From NCBI GenBank assembly GCA_019636495.1, contig JAHBXL010000003.1, positions 62,001 through 126,000 on the forward strand: a stretch of DNA of 64,000 nt. The letters are read 5' to 3'. Both the position numbers and the translations under genes were made by a program. This stretch comes from Phycisphaeraceae bacterium. GTDB lineage: Bacteria; Planctomycetota; Phycisphaerae; Phycisphaerales; UBA1924. The notes under the pieces are model-generated. The model was given only the letters and a program-made list of their open reading frames with translations. It was not told the origin of the DNA and made no database searches. Positions 24,808 to 33,122 of the stretch are shown one piece after another; position 1 is the stretch's first letter; the number at the start of each line of letters is the position of its first letter.

Positions 24808-26568
24808 ATGCACCGATCTTCTTTGATCATGATGACATATTGCAATAATCCAGCATCTCGGGTATGCCCCACGCCGGTCTCGATTCTCGCGATTGCGGGC
24901 CTGATGGCCATTCAGGCCGGGTGCGACTCCGGCCTGCGGTCGATCGATCGTCGCACAGAAGCGCTGCTGCGCGATACCAACGCTCGGCTGGGCCGCGAAA
25001 CGCGAACTCCCGAGCGGGCCTGGCCCGACCCGCCATCGCTCACCGAACGCACCGCGCTGCGCAAACAGCCGGACACCGTCAACCCCGAAGCGGACAGCCT
25101 GGTGTTCGCCGTCGCGGAGGAGTCCCGGGATGTTGCCGAGCGTCTGCGGTCGATGCAGGAGGAGGACACCAAGTCGGCCGACGCGATGGCCTTGGACCTG
25201 CCCGCTGCGCTGCGCCAGGCCCAACTGACGGCACGCGAGTTCTTGTCGGCGGAGGAGGACTACATCCTCTCGGCGATCCGTCTGCTGATCGAGCGGCACC
25301 GGTGGGAGCCGCGGCTGTTTGCCACATCGACAGTGGGCGTGGCGGGCGGGTGGGACGATGGCGCGCCGCGTTCGACCCTGAACATCGTGAACGAACTCGC
25401 GGCCCGGAAGCAACTGCCCTTCGGCGGAGAGGTCGCGGCGCGGTGGGTGTGGGAAGCGGCCGAAGATCTGCGGCGCAACGCCACCGGACGGTATGTCCAG
25501 AGTTCGCGCATCGCGGTCGATGGCACCATCCCGCTGCTGCGCGGCGCCGGCTACGCGGCGCAGGAGAGCCTGATCCAGGCCGAGCGGAACCTGGTGTATG
25601 CCGCGAGGGAGTTCGAAGACTTCCGGCGCAACCTGTTCGTGAGCATCGCCTCCGACTACTTCGGCCTTCTTCAGCAACTCGACGGCATCGAAAGCCAGGA
25701 GAAGCAACTGGAGAGTTTTGAGCAACTCGAGGCCCGCCAGAAGGCATGGTACGACGCGGGGAAACTGCCCGAGATCGACGTCAACCTCGCCGCGAACAAC
25801 ACGCTCAACGCCCGCGCCAGCCTCGCCAACCGGCGCGAGAGTTACGTCCTCGCGCTGGACCGCTTCAAGGTTCGGCTGGGGCTGCCGGTCCGGCAGGCCG
25901 TGGCGATCCTGCCATTCGAACTGGCGATCCCCGAGCCCGATGTCACGCTGGCCGCGGCGACGGAACTCGCCCTGGGATTCCGCCTGGACCTGCAGAACCA
26001 GCGGGACCGGCTGGACGATGCGCGGCGGCAGGTGCGGATCGCGCAGAACAACCTGCTGCCCGATCTGAACCTGGGCGCGGGCGTGACGCTCCCGACCGAC
26101 GACGATGCCCGGGAAGGCGGGGTCGTGTACGAACTGGACGACCTGCGGTACAACGCGGGGATTACCTTCGGCCTGCCGCTGGATCGGGAGATCGAGCGGC
26201 TGCAGTTGCGTGCGAGCATGATCTCGCAGCAGTCGGCCGAGCGGGCGTTTGCACGCTTCCGCGACGAGGTGGTGCTCGATGTGCGTGCCCGCGTGCGCGA
26301 GATCGAGCGTGCGCGGTTCAACCTGGTGCTGGCGGAGCAGCGGGTCGACATCACCGAGCGCCGGGCCGAGGAGCAGGAGATCCGCGCCGACGAGGTTGAC
26401 ACCCAGGCCCGCGTCGACACCGCCAACGACCTGCTCAACGCCGAGCAGGCCCGCGACCAGGCCCGCACCGACCTGCGCAACTCCGTCCTCAACTACCTGC
26501 TCGCGACCGGGCAGTTGCGCGTTTCGAGGGACGGCTCGCTGGAAGCGCTGCCGGGGATGGCGCCGTGA
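24808..26568 (+). CDS. TolC-family outer-membrane efflux lipoprotein
   Basis: 586 residues. The signal peptide ends in a lipobox-like AIQAGC (Cys at about residue 37), so it is probably lipid-anchored like OprM-type proteins. The body is two outer-membrane-efflux repeats: long amphipathic helices (SAEEDYILSAIRLLIERHRW; ERNLVYAAREFEDFRRNLFVSIASDYFGLLQQ; a second set ending RRAEEQEIRADEVDTQARVDTANDLLNAEQARDQARTDLRNSVLNYLLATGQL) and short beta segments. No adjacent membrane-fusion or inner-membrane pump genes are present, so the partner is unknown. The start ATG 24808 lacks a Shine-Dalgarno; ATG 24829 and 24832 are alternatives. Its stop is 6 bases from the convergent end of locus B. Confidence 0.82.
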   Translation: MHRSSLIMMTYCNNPASRVCPTPVSILAIAGLMAIQAGCDSGLRSIDRRTEALLRDTNARLGRETRTPERAWPDPPSLTERTALRKQPDTVNPEADSLVFAVAEESRDVAERLRSMQEEDTKSADAMALDLPAALRQAQLTAREFLSAEEDYILSAIRLLIERHRWEPRLFATSTVGVAGGWDDGAPRSTLNIVNELAARKQLPFGGEVAARWVWEAAEDLRRNATGRYVQSSRIAVDGTIPLLRGAGYAAQESLIQAERNLVYAAREFEDFRRNLFVSIASDYFGLLQQLDGIESQEKQLESFEQLEARQKAWYDAGKLPEIDVNLAANNTLNARASLANRRESYVLALDRFKVRLGLPVRQAVAILPFELAIPEPDVTLAAATELALGFRLDLQNQRDRLDDARRQVRIAQNNLLPDLNLGAGVTLPTDDDAREGGVVYELDDLRYNAGITFGLPLDREIERLQLRASMISQQSAERAFARFRDEVVLDVRARVREIERARFNLVLAEQRVDITERRAEEQEIRADEVDTQARVDTANDLLNAEQARDQARTDLRNSVLNYLLATGQLRVSRDGSLEALPGMAP

Positions 26569-26574
26569 GCGGGC

Positions 26575-27315
26575 CTACCGAAAGTCGCGTCCGGTGACCC
26601 CGCCGATGGTATGGTGCAGTGTTGGCCACCACGTGCCGTGCATCGCCCCGTGCCAGGGGCCGTCCCCGCTTATGTACCATGAACCGATCAGTTGCGTGGA
26701 CGGCCGCTCCTGTGCCGCGCCATCGACGGTTGCCGCGAGAACTCGCGGTCGCACGAACTGCACCTGGTCCGGGAAGATGATGTCCGACTCGACGAGCAAC
26801 GCCTTCGCCGATGGGAACAGGACTTGATCCGTCCTTGTGGGCACGCGCTGATGCGGACCCTCTCGTTCCTTGTATCGCCAGAACGCGGGCGCGGCGATGA
26901 ACGTGCACGGGTACCAGTAGGCCGTGTATCCCGGCCGAACGTCCTCACGCCCCGGGGGTCTGAAGGCCTTGCTCGTATGGTCACCGGCGAAATAGCCGTC
27001 CGCGAGCGCCACATGCCACGTGAAGTGAGCGCCGAAGTACGGCACGACGAGGGCGATTTCGCGAGATGGATTGCGGACGACCGAGGCGGTTGCGTTCGGG
27101 GACGTGAAGTACGGGTAGGTATCGCGCCAGTCCGTCACGTATGAGCCGAAGATGGTCGCGTGTGATCGCAGGTTCGATGCCGACACCAGCCGGCGTGAGC
27201 GATGCCGCACATCGGCGATGGATGGCAGGAGCAGCGCCACAAGCACCGCGACCAGCGCGCAGGCCAGCAGGGACTCGATGAGCGTGAAAGCCGGAAGCGG
27301 ACGATGCACAGTCAT
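26575..27315 (-). CDS. Locus B pseudopilin-like protein
   Basis: 246 residues. A prepilin-type N-terminus (LPAFTLIESLLACALVAVLVALLLPSIADVRHRSRRL) has Ala rather than Gly before the cleavage-site Phe, as in the locus A counterpart. The globular part shares WHVALADGYF, PCTFIAAPAFW, a PSAKALLVES strand and a terminal GRDFR with locus A. It lacks the DUF1559 H-x9-D-G motif. The start ATG 27315 overlaps the stop of the upstream MauE-like gene (ATGA), so translation is coupled. No other type II secretion or type IV pilus genes are close. It may form part of a short pseudopilus or just be anchored in the inner membrane. Confidence 0.72.
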   Translation of the reverse strand: MTVHRPLPAFTLIESLLACALVAVLVALLLPSIADVRHRSRRLVSASNLRSHATIFGSYVTDWRDTYPYFTSPNATASVVRNPSREIALVVPYFGAHFTWHVALADGYFAGDHTSKAFRPPGREDVRPGYTAYWYPCTFIAAPAFWRYKEREGPHQRVPTRTDQVLFPSAKALLVESDIIFPDQVQFVRPRVLAATVDGAAQERPSTQLIGSWYISGDGPWHGAMHGTWWPTLHHTIGGVTGRDFR

Positions 27316-27797
27316 GTCGTACCCTTGCTTGCTGCTGCCGCCCGAAACCGATCGCCAAGGACCGCGAGACTTGCACCGAGGAGCAGCATGACAGCGAGCG
27401 ATGCTGCGCGAATCGCGATAATCCCTCCCTCGGTTCGCGCCTCGATGACCTGTTGGAGCGCTCCCATGCACGCGCAAGAAGGACGGATGCCCAACGCAAG
27501 GTGCAGGGCGTACGCCCCAGCGAAACAGAGAAGCAGCACCGCACCCGCGAGAGCGCAGGCGATGCGCTGGCCGCCGATGAACCACCAGATCGATATCGCA
27601 AACTCGCAGGCGACGACCAGGAACGCGACCGGGAGTACCAGCGAGGTGGGCACCAGTGTCCACGTCCGGAGCGACGCGACGAACTGCGGCATGTCGGCGA
27701 ACTTGGCAACGCTGGACACCCCGAGCACGAGCATTGGTACGCAAACCAACGCCGCGCCGGCTGGTGATACCGTGTTGCGGATGGCGAACATGCTCAT
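27312..27797 (-). CDS. Locus B MauE-like redox-associated membrane protein
   Basis: 161 residues with four hydrophobic helices. Motifs shared with the locus A domain and MauE-like proteins are GVSSVAKFADMPQFVASLRTWTLVP, an acidic residue in the next helix (VACEFAISIWWF) and a C-x-C-x-G motif in RPSCACMGAL. MauE is needed with MauD for disulfide-rich methylamine dehydrogenase small subunit maturation; relatives pair with periplasmic thiol proteins. Here the neighbour upstream is a secreted 14-Cys protein, which suggests a role in its oxidation. ATG 27797 begins one base after the upstream stop; ATG 27791 is also possible. No MauD/thioredoxin gene is adjacent. Confidence 0.7.
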   Translation of the reverse strand: MSMFAIRNTVSPAGAALVCVPMLVLGVSSVAKFADMPQFVASLRTWTLVPTSLVLPVAFLVVACEFAISIWWFIGGQRIACALAGAVLLLCFAGAYALHLALGIRPSCACMGALQQVIEARTEGGIIAIRAASLAVMLLLGASLAVLGDRFRAAAASKGTT

Positions 27798-27798
27798 G

Positions 27799-28224
27799 TC
27801 AGCACGGGTTCCCCCTGATGGCGAACGCATAGCAGTTCGCAAATGAGCTGGTACAAGGTGCGATGCATGGGACACACGCGCCCGTGACGGGGTCGCAGTG
27901 CTGCTTGCACCACCTGCACACCGCGAAGTTACTGCCGGTGCCCGGGATGTTCACCGACCCGAAGTTGTCGCGTCCCGGGGTCCCGCCGGTGACATCGGGA
28001 ATGTTGATGTTTGACCCGGGGCAGATGTTGTCCCAGCATGGATTTCCGCTGCAAACTCTCTCGCGGTCTGGTTGGGCGCCAACGGAGACATGGCAGCAGG
28101 ACACTGTCGTGTTGATGTAACACACAGTTACAGATGCCAGCGCCGATGTGGCGAAGAGGGCCGACGCGATGAGCATCAGCGCTGCAAGATGCGCCCGACG
28201 CTGGACCGAGTTCAACCGTGCCAT
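27799..28224 (-). CDS. Locus B small secreted cysteine-rich protein
   Basis: 141 residues. Signal peptide at about residues 11-30 (AHLAALMLIASALFATSALA), then a mature part with 14 cysteines: CY-x5-SCC, C-x4-C-x3-C, C-x2-C-x3-C-x6-C-x2-C-x3-C and a terminal NPC. CY-x5-SCC is exactly shared with the locus A protein and falls at the same place after the signal sequence. AGGAG lies upstream of ATG 28224, and the MauE-like gene starts one base after the stop. Probably an exported polypeptide held by several disulfides. A toxin, adhesin, matrix protein or redox cofactor carrier would all fit; nothing chooses between them. Confidence 0.72.
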   Translation of the reverse strand: MARLNSVQRRAHLAALMLIASALFATSALASVTVCYINTTVSCCHVSVGAQPDRERVCSGNPCWDNICPGSNINIPDVTGGTPGRDNFGSVNIPGTGSNFAVCRWCKQHCDPVTGACVPCIAPCTSSFANCYAFAIRGNPC

Positions 28225-28240
28225 GATCCGCGCTCCTTTC

Positions 28241-29374
28241 TCATTGGCTTGCGCTTCTGCGCAGCAAGCCCTGCCTCAGCCGCAGGAAGAACAATGTCGC
28301 CGCCAACGAGGCGGCGACAATCCAACCGGTGATCGTGATCCACTTTCGGTTTGAGTCGTGCGGGAGGGGCGGCAGCGGCTCAGCCAACGTGCCGCCGTCA
28401 CCTATGGTTGTCAGTTGTCGGTGAGCGCTCCGGCGATCTTCGATGACCATGAACGTCGCTGGGCCGCGGATGACGTCCGCTCCATCCGCCGATGGGACTC
28501 TGCACAGATCTGCGAACCGGTCGCGCGTCACAAGTTCGGTGACTCCCCGCTTCCAAAGCAGGCCGGCGGCCTGACCCATCGGCACCGAATGCACCTCACT
28601 CGCCGCCCAACAGTTCAGCACGCTGTCGAGCGTCCAGCCCGAAACATGGAGCGTTCCGCCAGCCGACTTCTCCGAACCCCATCGGATGTCGATCCTCTCA
28701 ATGAAGCCGCGGGCCAGGGCCGTGTCCCAGCGAGCGAAGACCCTCGCGTCGGCAATCCTTGGGCCGCCGCGGCAATCGATGACGAGTGAGTCGCCGCTCT
28801 GCTTGAGTGACCCCTTGGGGACTTCCGCACGACGCAGGGCGCCAAGCCCGCCGTCAACAAACTGGCTGTAGATGAACTCGGCCCCAACAGCGGCTGCCAC
28901 GAAGTTGTACCCAGGCTCGCTTGAGTCAGGGTCAAGCAGTGCAAGACCGCGAGGTGTCAGACCCCACACGGACTGCGGAGTGATCGTCCGGTCAAAATAG
29001 TCGCCCGGCTCGGTACGAGAATGGTGATTGAAACGTAGTGAGCCACGTTCGCCGAACCAGATCGCGAACTCGCCGACCTGAAACTCGCCCATGAGACGCT
29101 TTTCCAGATCAGCCAGCACCAGCCGTTCGGGATGGTCGGGCTTCCCGGCAATGTCCCGACGTATTCGGTTGATCTCGGCCTGTGGAGGAACCCAACGGTC
29201 TTCCTGAGTCCATTTGATCGAGATCCACTCCCACTCCGGCTTTCGTCCCGCCCGCTCCCACTCAGCATCAAACCACTGTTGCGGAGACTCATACCGGCGA
29301 TCAGCATCCGCTTGACCTGCGCAAGGCGGCACAGTGATCAACATCACCAGGATGGTGAGTGTTACCCGCTGCAT
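28241..29374 (-). CDS. Locus B WTQED/AGKP membrane-anchored protein (family not recognised)
   Basis: 377 residues from ATG 29374 (GTG 29380 is in frame). Signal peptide at residues 1-20 (VTLTILVMLITVPPCAG), and one C-terminal helix (WITITGWIVAASLAATLFFL) followed by Arg residues, so type I topology. It is the paralogue of the locus A first gene by the shared block WTQED ... P-x-A-E-I-N-R-I-R-R-D-I-AGKP-D-HP-E-R ... LEKRL near residues 50-85. Outside that block the pair has diverged strongly. The family is not recognised. The 18-base homopolymer and candidate promoter end 9 bases upstream, predicting a near-leaderless transcript, as in locus A. Confidence 0.68.
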   Translation of the reverse strand: MQRVTLTILVMLITVPPCAGQADADRRYESPQQWFDAEWERAGRKPEWEWISIKWTQEDRWVPPQAEINRIRRDIAGKPDHPERLVLADLEKRLMGEFQVGEFAIWFGERGSLRFNHHSRTEPGDYFDRTITPQSVWGLTPRGLALLDPDSSEPGYNFVAAAVGAEFIYSQFVDGGLGALRRAEVPKGSLKQSGDSLVIDCRGGPRIADARVFARWDTALARGFIERIDIRWGSEKSAGGTLHVSGWTLDSVLNCWAASEVHSVPMGQAAGLLWKRGVTELVTRDRFADLCRVPSADGADVIRGPATFMVIEDRRSAHRQLTTIGDGGTLAEPLPPLPHDSNRKWITITGWIVAASLAATLFFLRLRQGLLRRSASQ

Positions 29375-29376
29375 AG

Positions 29377-30063
29377 TCACCAGTTTACAGGGGGGGGGGG
29401 GGGGGGGTCAAGGATTGTCTGAACTTTTTCACACTCCCTTTTTTGGCAGTTATCCTCAACCCATGTTTGCGTGATGTTTGCGTGACACAGTGATTGATCG
29501 GCGCGGCAATCTCCAAAGTGCTCCTCCGCCAGTTTCGCGAGCATCACGTGGTCCTGCCAGCGGTCATCGATCCGCAGCATCTTGCGGCCCAGACCTTCCT
29601 CGCGGAAGCCGCACTTCCGCGCGACATGCAGACTCGCCGCGTTGCTCGGAATGATGTTCGCCTGCACGCGGTGCAGGCCGAGGCCGTTCACATCGGGTGA
29701 AAATGCGTAGTCCAGCAGCGCCCGCACGCCCTCGGTCGCCAGACCGCGGCCGGTGCAATCGGCCATCACGCCCCATCCCGCGTCGCCGCACTGGAACACG
29801 CCGCGGACGATATTGTTGAGGCTGAACATCCCCGCCATGCGGCCGTCGTCGAGAAAGCCCGCGAGTCGCGCCGCGCGCCCGCTCCCGAACTCCTCGATGC
29901 CGCGGGCCAGGTTCCGCTCGAACAGCATCTCGATGGTCTGGCCCTCGGGTCTCCGCGGCGATGTCGCCCGCAGGTGCGACTCCGAGATCGTCATCGCCCG
30001 GACGTACTCGGCGCGGTCGCTCTCGCGCAGCAGTCGCAGGGTCATCCGCGCCGTGCGGAGCAT
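29377..30063 (-). CDS. GNAT-family N-acetyltransferase with a tail that reads through the homopolymer
   Basis: 228 residues from ATG 30063. RimJ-type GNAT: MLRTARMTLRLLRESDRAEYVRAM at the N-terminus, GWGVMADCTGRGLATEGVRALLDYAF (acetyl-CoA binding, Q/R-x-x-G-x-G/A variant) and LHRVQANIIPSNAASLHVARKCGFREEG near residue 150. The domain should end near LAKLAEEH (residue 180). About 45 extra residues follow, unlike GNAT sequence, ending in six Pro from the poly-C tract and stopping inside the locus B promoter. This tail may be recent read-through. The substrate is unknown. It lies 20 bases downstream of a second acetyltransferase gene. Confidence 0.78.
   Translation of the reverse strand: MLRTARMTLRLLRESDRAEYVRAMTISESHLRATSPRRPEGQTIEMLFERNLARGIEEFGSGRAARLAGFLDDGRMAGMFSLNNIVRGVFQCGDAGWGVMADCTGRGLATEGVRALLDYAFSPDVNGLGLHRVQANIIPSNAASLHVARKCGFREEGLGRKMLRIDDRWQDHVMLAKLAEEHFGDCRADQSLCHANITQTWVEDNCQKRECEKVQTILDPPPPPPVNW
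29384..29411 (-). promoter_or_regulatory. Candidate phase-variable promoter of locus B
   Basis: On the minus strand: TTGACC (29411-29406, its last two C being part of the tract), sixteen further C, then TGTAAA (29389-29384). The spacing is 16 bases against 18 in locus A. Two A-tracts (AAAAAA and AAAAA) lie upstream of the -35 and could act as an UP element. TAAACT two bases later is an alternative -10. Confidence 0.55.
29390..29407. repeat. Homopolymer of 18 G (plus strand)
   Basis: Eighteen consecutive G on the plus strand. It lies in the promoter of locus B and also inside the 3' end of the acetyltransferase frame, where it encodes a run of Pro. A length change would therefore alter both the promoter spacing and the acetyltransferase tail. 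Confidence 0.95.
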
Positions 30064-30083
30064 CGGGGGCCCGGGCGGGTTGG

Positions 30084-30887
30084 TCAGATCGTTGCGCACG
30101 CCGATTCCCGCGCATCTTGCGCGGCGCGGTTCTCGATGCCCGTGACCGCATCGAGCGTTCGTGCGAAACGCGGGTGCAGTTCGTCGATCCCGCGGGCCGC
30201 GCGTTCGGCATCGCACCAGCGCGTGAACCGGACATGCTCGACCAGCCTGCCGCCCACCACGAGCCTGCACGAGGGGTGCTCGGCATCGATCGCGAACTTC
30301 AATGCTCGCATGATCGCAAGCGAGGGCGAGTTGCCCGGCGCGACCAGCGCGTCGATGCGCGACAGGCCGAGCCCCGGACGCGTCCCCTCGCGGAGCAGGC
30401 GCGGGCAGCGCGGACCGAACGCGTGCGCGATCGCCGCGTTGATGATCTCCGTCGCCAGGCCTCGCCCGGTGTCGGTCGTGCGGATCCAGAAGTTCAGTTC
30501 GGCGCGCGGCGAGAGGCCGTGCGTGATGTCGTTCAGGTTCACCGCGCCCACGATCCGGCCCGCGCGGTCCTCGGCGATGCGCCGCCAGGCCAGATCGGTC
30601 GCATCGCCCGCGCGGCACTGGTCCAGCAGCCGGTCGAACGTCTCGTCATCGCGTTCGCCGTCTCGGGCGATGGGGCAGTACTCGGTCGCGGCGTCGCGCG
30701 TCTCGCGCAGCGCGCGGATGAACTCCTCGCGGTCGCTCCACGCCAGCGGCCGGAGCGCGAGCCGCGCGGTACGAAGCACCTCGGGCGGATCGACGCGGAC
30801 CGGGGCATCCGGCAGCGCACGCGCAAGTTTCGCCGCGGTCGTCAGGCGGGCGAGTTGATGGGCTCTTTGCATGGGGATCGAGGCCAT
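30084..30887 (-). CDS. GNAT-family N-acetyltransferase
   Basis: 267 residues from ATG 30887 (MASIPMQRAHQLARL), with GGAGATCACCG just upstream. The GNAT core spans about residues 35-215: LRTARLALRPLAWSDREEFIRAL, GAVNLNDITHGLSPRAELNFWI (beta 4), TGRGLATEIINAAIAHAF (acetyl-CoA loop) and the LVAPGNSPSLAIMRALKF block near the C-terminus. It is RimJ/RimL-like, which often acetylate protein N-termini or small amines. The next gene is another GNAT, so the pair may be an old duplication, though their sequences are well separated. The acceptor is not known. Confidence 0.82.
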   Translation of the reverse strand: MASIPMQRAHQLARLTTAAKLARALPDAPVRVDPPEVLRTARLALRPLAWSDREEFIRALRETRDAATEYCPIARDGERDDETFDRLLDQCRAGDATDLAWRRIAEDRAGRIVGAVNLNDITHGLSPRAELNFWIRTTDTGRGLATEIINAAIAHAFGPRCPRLLREGTRPGLGLSRIDALVAPGNSPSLAIMRALKFAIDAEHPSCRLVVGGRLVEHVRFTRWCDAERAARGIDELHPRFARTLDAVTGIENRAAQDARESACATI

Positions 30888-30942
30888 CGGTGATCTCCGT
30901 TGCCCGCGTCGCGGCGGGGCAGGTCCACATCGCGCGGCATGC

Positions 30943-32529
30943 TCAAGCGTCGATCTGCGGGCGATTGGGGTCGAGCCAGTCGAGGTGGAAGAACCGGCCG
31001 CGCGGTTGGTCGGAGCGTTCGTAGGTGTGCGAGCCGAAGTAATCGCGTTGGGCCTGCAGCAGATTGGCGGGCAGGCGCGAGGAGCGATACGAATCGAAGT
31101 AGGAAAGCGCGGAGGCGAACGCCGGCACCGGCACGCCCTGCACCGCGGCCCGGGCGACGACGCCGCGCCAGTGCTGCTGCGCCCGGTCGATCGTCTGCGC
31201 GAAGTACTCATCGAGCAGCAGGTTGGGCAGGTCGGCCCGGCGCGCATAGGCCTCGGTGATCTTCTGCAGGAACCGCGCCCGGATGATGCACCCGCCGCGG
31301 AAGATCGACGCGATCTCGCCAAGGTTCAGTTTCCATTCGTTGGCGCGGCTTGCGGCCTGCATGAGCGCGAAGCCCTGGGCGTACGAGCAGATCTTCGAGC
31401 AGTACAGCGCATCGCGCACCGCCTCGACCCAGTTGTACTCGCCCGAGCCGACCGAGTGCGAGTGCTCGCCCACCTTCGGGCCGTGCAGCACCCTGCTCGC
31501 GGCGACGCGTTCTTCCTTCTGCGCGCTGATGTTCCGCGCAAAGACCGCCTCGGCCATCGTCGCCGCCGGGACACCCAGGTCGAGCGCGGAGTTGATCGTC
31601 CACTTGCCCGTGCCCTTCTGGCCCGCGGCGTCGAGCACGACATCGACAAACGGCTTGCCCGTTACCGGGTCCCGTTGCTTGAGAATGTCCGCGGTGATCT
31701 CGATCAGGAACGAGTCGAGATCGCCTTTGTTCCATTCGGCGAAGATCGCTGCGATCGCGCCGACATCGAGCGCGAGCACCTCGCGCAGGAAGTGGTACGC
31801 TTCGCAGATCAGTTGCATGTCGCCGTACTCGATCCCGTTGTGCACCATCTTGACATAGTGCCCCGCGCCCCCGGGGCCGATGTACGTCGTGCACGGCACA
31901 GCGCCCGGCGCAGCCACGGGCCGCCCCCGCGCCGCATCGAGATACTGCCGGCCGGTCTTGGGGTCCACCTTCGCGGCGATCCTCGTCCAGACGGGCATGA
32001 TCAGTTCCCACGCCTCGCGCGTGCCACCGGGCATGAGCGATGGGCCGAACCGCGCGCCCGCCTCGCCGCCCGATACGCCCGAGCCGACGAAGAGCAGGCC
32101 GCGCTCGCCCAGCGACTTCTCGCGCCGGACGGTGTCGGTCCACTCGGCGTTGCCCCCGTCGATGATGCAGTCGCCCTTCTCCAGCAGTGGCGCGAGACCG
32201 TCAATCACCGCATCGGTGCCGGGGCCGGCCTTGACGAGTATCACAATCCGGCGGGGCCGATTGATGCTCGCGACAAAGTCCTTGAGGTCCGCCGCGGGAA
32301 TGAGCGCGCCGCCGGGGCCGATGACAGCGGGGGGGTTGTCGGCGATGAACTTCTCGGTGACGGCGGCCGTGCGGTTGTAGACCGCGACCTTGAAGCCGTG
32401 GTCGGCCATGTTGAGCGCGAGGTTCGCGCCCATGACGGCAAGGCCGACCAGGCCGACATCGGCGGTGTTGGGGGCGGGCTTGGCGAAGGTGGGCGCGGCG
32501 GGCATGCTCGTGGCCTTGTTGGTCGGCAC
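30943..32529 (-). CDS. gnd: 6-phosphogluconate dehydrogenase, decarboxylating
   Basis: Oxidises and decarboxylates 6-phosphogluconate to ribulose-5-phosphate with [34 protein letters not shown] is the nucleotide-binding entry. [13 protein letters not shown] and [19 protein letters not shown] (substrate binding and the SGG motif) follow, then [24 protein letters not shown] with the catalytic Lys and downstream Glu. The C-terminal half ([50 protein letters not shown]) completes a long-form enzyme of about 520 residues. Start: GTG 32529 or ATG 32505. It feeds the same pathway as rpiA and the transaldolase. Confidence 0.93.
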   Translation of the reverse strand: MPTNKATSMPAAPTFAKPAPNTADVGLVGLAVMGANLALNMADHGFKVAVYNRTAAVTEKFIADNPPAVIGPGGALIPAADLKDFVASINRPRRIVILVKAGPGTDAVIDGLAPLLEKGDCIIDGGNAEWTDTVRREKSLGERGLLFVGSGVSGGEAGARFGPSLMPGGTREAWELIMPVWTRIAAKVDPKTGRQYLDAARGRPVAAPGAVPCTTYIGPGGAGHYVKMVHNGIEYGDMQLICEAYHFLREVLALDVGAIAAIFAEWNKGDLDSFLIEITADILKQRDPVTGKPFVDVVLDAAGQKGTGKWTINSALDLGVPAATMAEAVFARNISAQKEERVAASRVLHGPKVGEHSHSVGSGEYNWVEAVRDALYCSKICSYAQGFALMQAASRANEWKLNLGEIASIFRGGCIIRARFLQKITEAYARRADLPNLLLDEYFAQTIDRAQQHWRGVVARAAVQGVPVPAFASALSYFDSYRSSRLPANLLQAQRDYFGSHTYERSDQPRGRFFHLDWLDPNRPQIDA

Positions 32530-32636
32530 GCGGCGGAACGCCGCGGCCGCGGGTTATCGGCATTGGGAAACGACGCGCGGGATTTTGGAGGGCCGATGGC
32601 TCGCAGGCAAATGTTATCGGGCGTTGGATCTGCCTC

Positions 32637-33050
32637 TCAGGGCGCGCCGGCCTGCTGCAGCGACTGGATCATCGCGACCAGCGGGATGAACAGGCTGACC
32701 GTGATGATCGCGGATGCGACAAGGAGCCATGTCAGGCTCGCGAGCAGAACGGACAGCCCGAGAAGACGGTGCGCCCGCCACGCCAGGCAGAGCGACCCGG
32801 CAATGCCCAGGCCGATCACCAGGAGCAGAACCGCGCCGAGCGGCGAGGCAAGGTTCGTACCAAGGCGGATCACTTCTTGCGTCAGCAGCGGGAGCGCAAC
32901 GCCGAAGTCGCGGAAGATCTCCATGAACCGCGGGGCGACAAGGGCGACAACCGCGAGGGGCGCGATGACCGCCGCCCCGGCAAGGATAGCGAAGGCGCAG
33001 ACGGCAGAGGAAAGCGCTGGGGGATGCGTGACGCAGGGTGAGCGTGGCAT
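32637..33050 (-). CDS. Small multi-pass membrane protein of unknown function
   Basis: 137 residues from ATG 33050 (MPRSPCVTHPP) with three strong hydrophobic segments: about residues 20-42 (FAILAGAAVIAPLAVVALVAP), 68-90 (GAVLLLVIGLGIAGSLCLAW) and 98-122 (LLGLSVLLASLTWLLVASAIITVSLFIPL). The C-terminal pattern P-L-V-A-M-I-Q-S-L resembles the end of some planctomycete type II secretion F-like proteins, but the similarity is only suggestive. It lies between gnd and glmS, same strand. No function is claimed. Confidence 0.6.
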   Translation of the reverse strand: MPRSPCVTHPPALSSAVCAFAILAGAAVIAPLAVVALVAPRFMEIFRDFGVALPLLTQEVIRLGTNLASPLGAVLLLVIGLGIAGSLCLAWRAHRLLGLSVLLASLTWLLVASAIITVSLFIPLVAMIQSLQQAGAP

Positions 33051-33122
33051 GGCGTCCACGCCTGAAGTGTACCCGAAGGCGTGTGCCTGAACCATGCGAC
33101 TGGTTGCCGATGAGGCCCCGCC

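Noticed and set aside
12624..29374. Loci A and B considered as a type II secretion or type IV pilus operon
   Set aside because: There is no ATPase, secretin, platform protein or prepilin peptidase gene in the window; only the pseudopilin-like genes are present.
26575..29374. Loci A and B considered as methylamine dehydrogenase genes
   Set aside because: No large-subunit, MauD or MauG gene is present and the Cys-rich proteins do not show the TTQ tryptophan arrangement I would expect; only the MauE-like resemblance is kept.
30871..33090. Long plus-strand frame over gnd and its neighbour
   Set aside because: Antisense shadow of gnd and a small membrane-protein gene; no domain or start signal.
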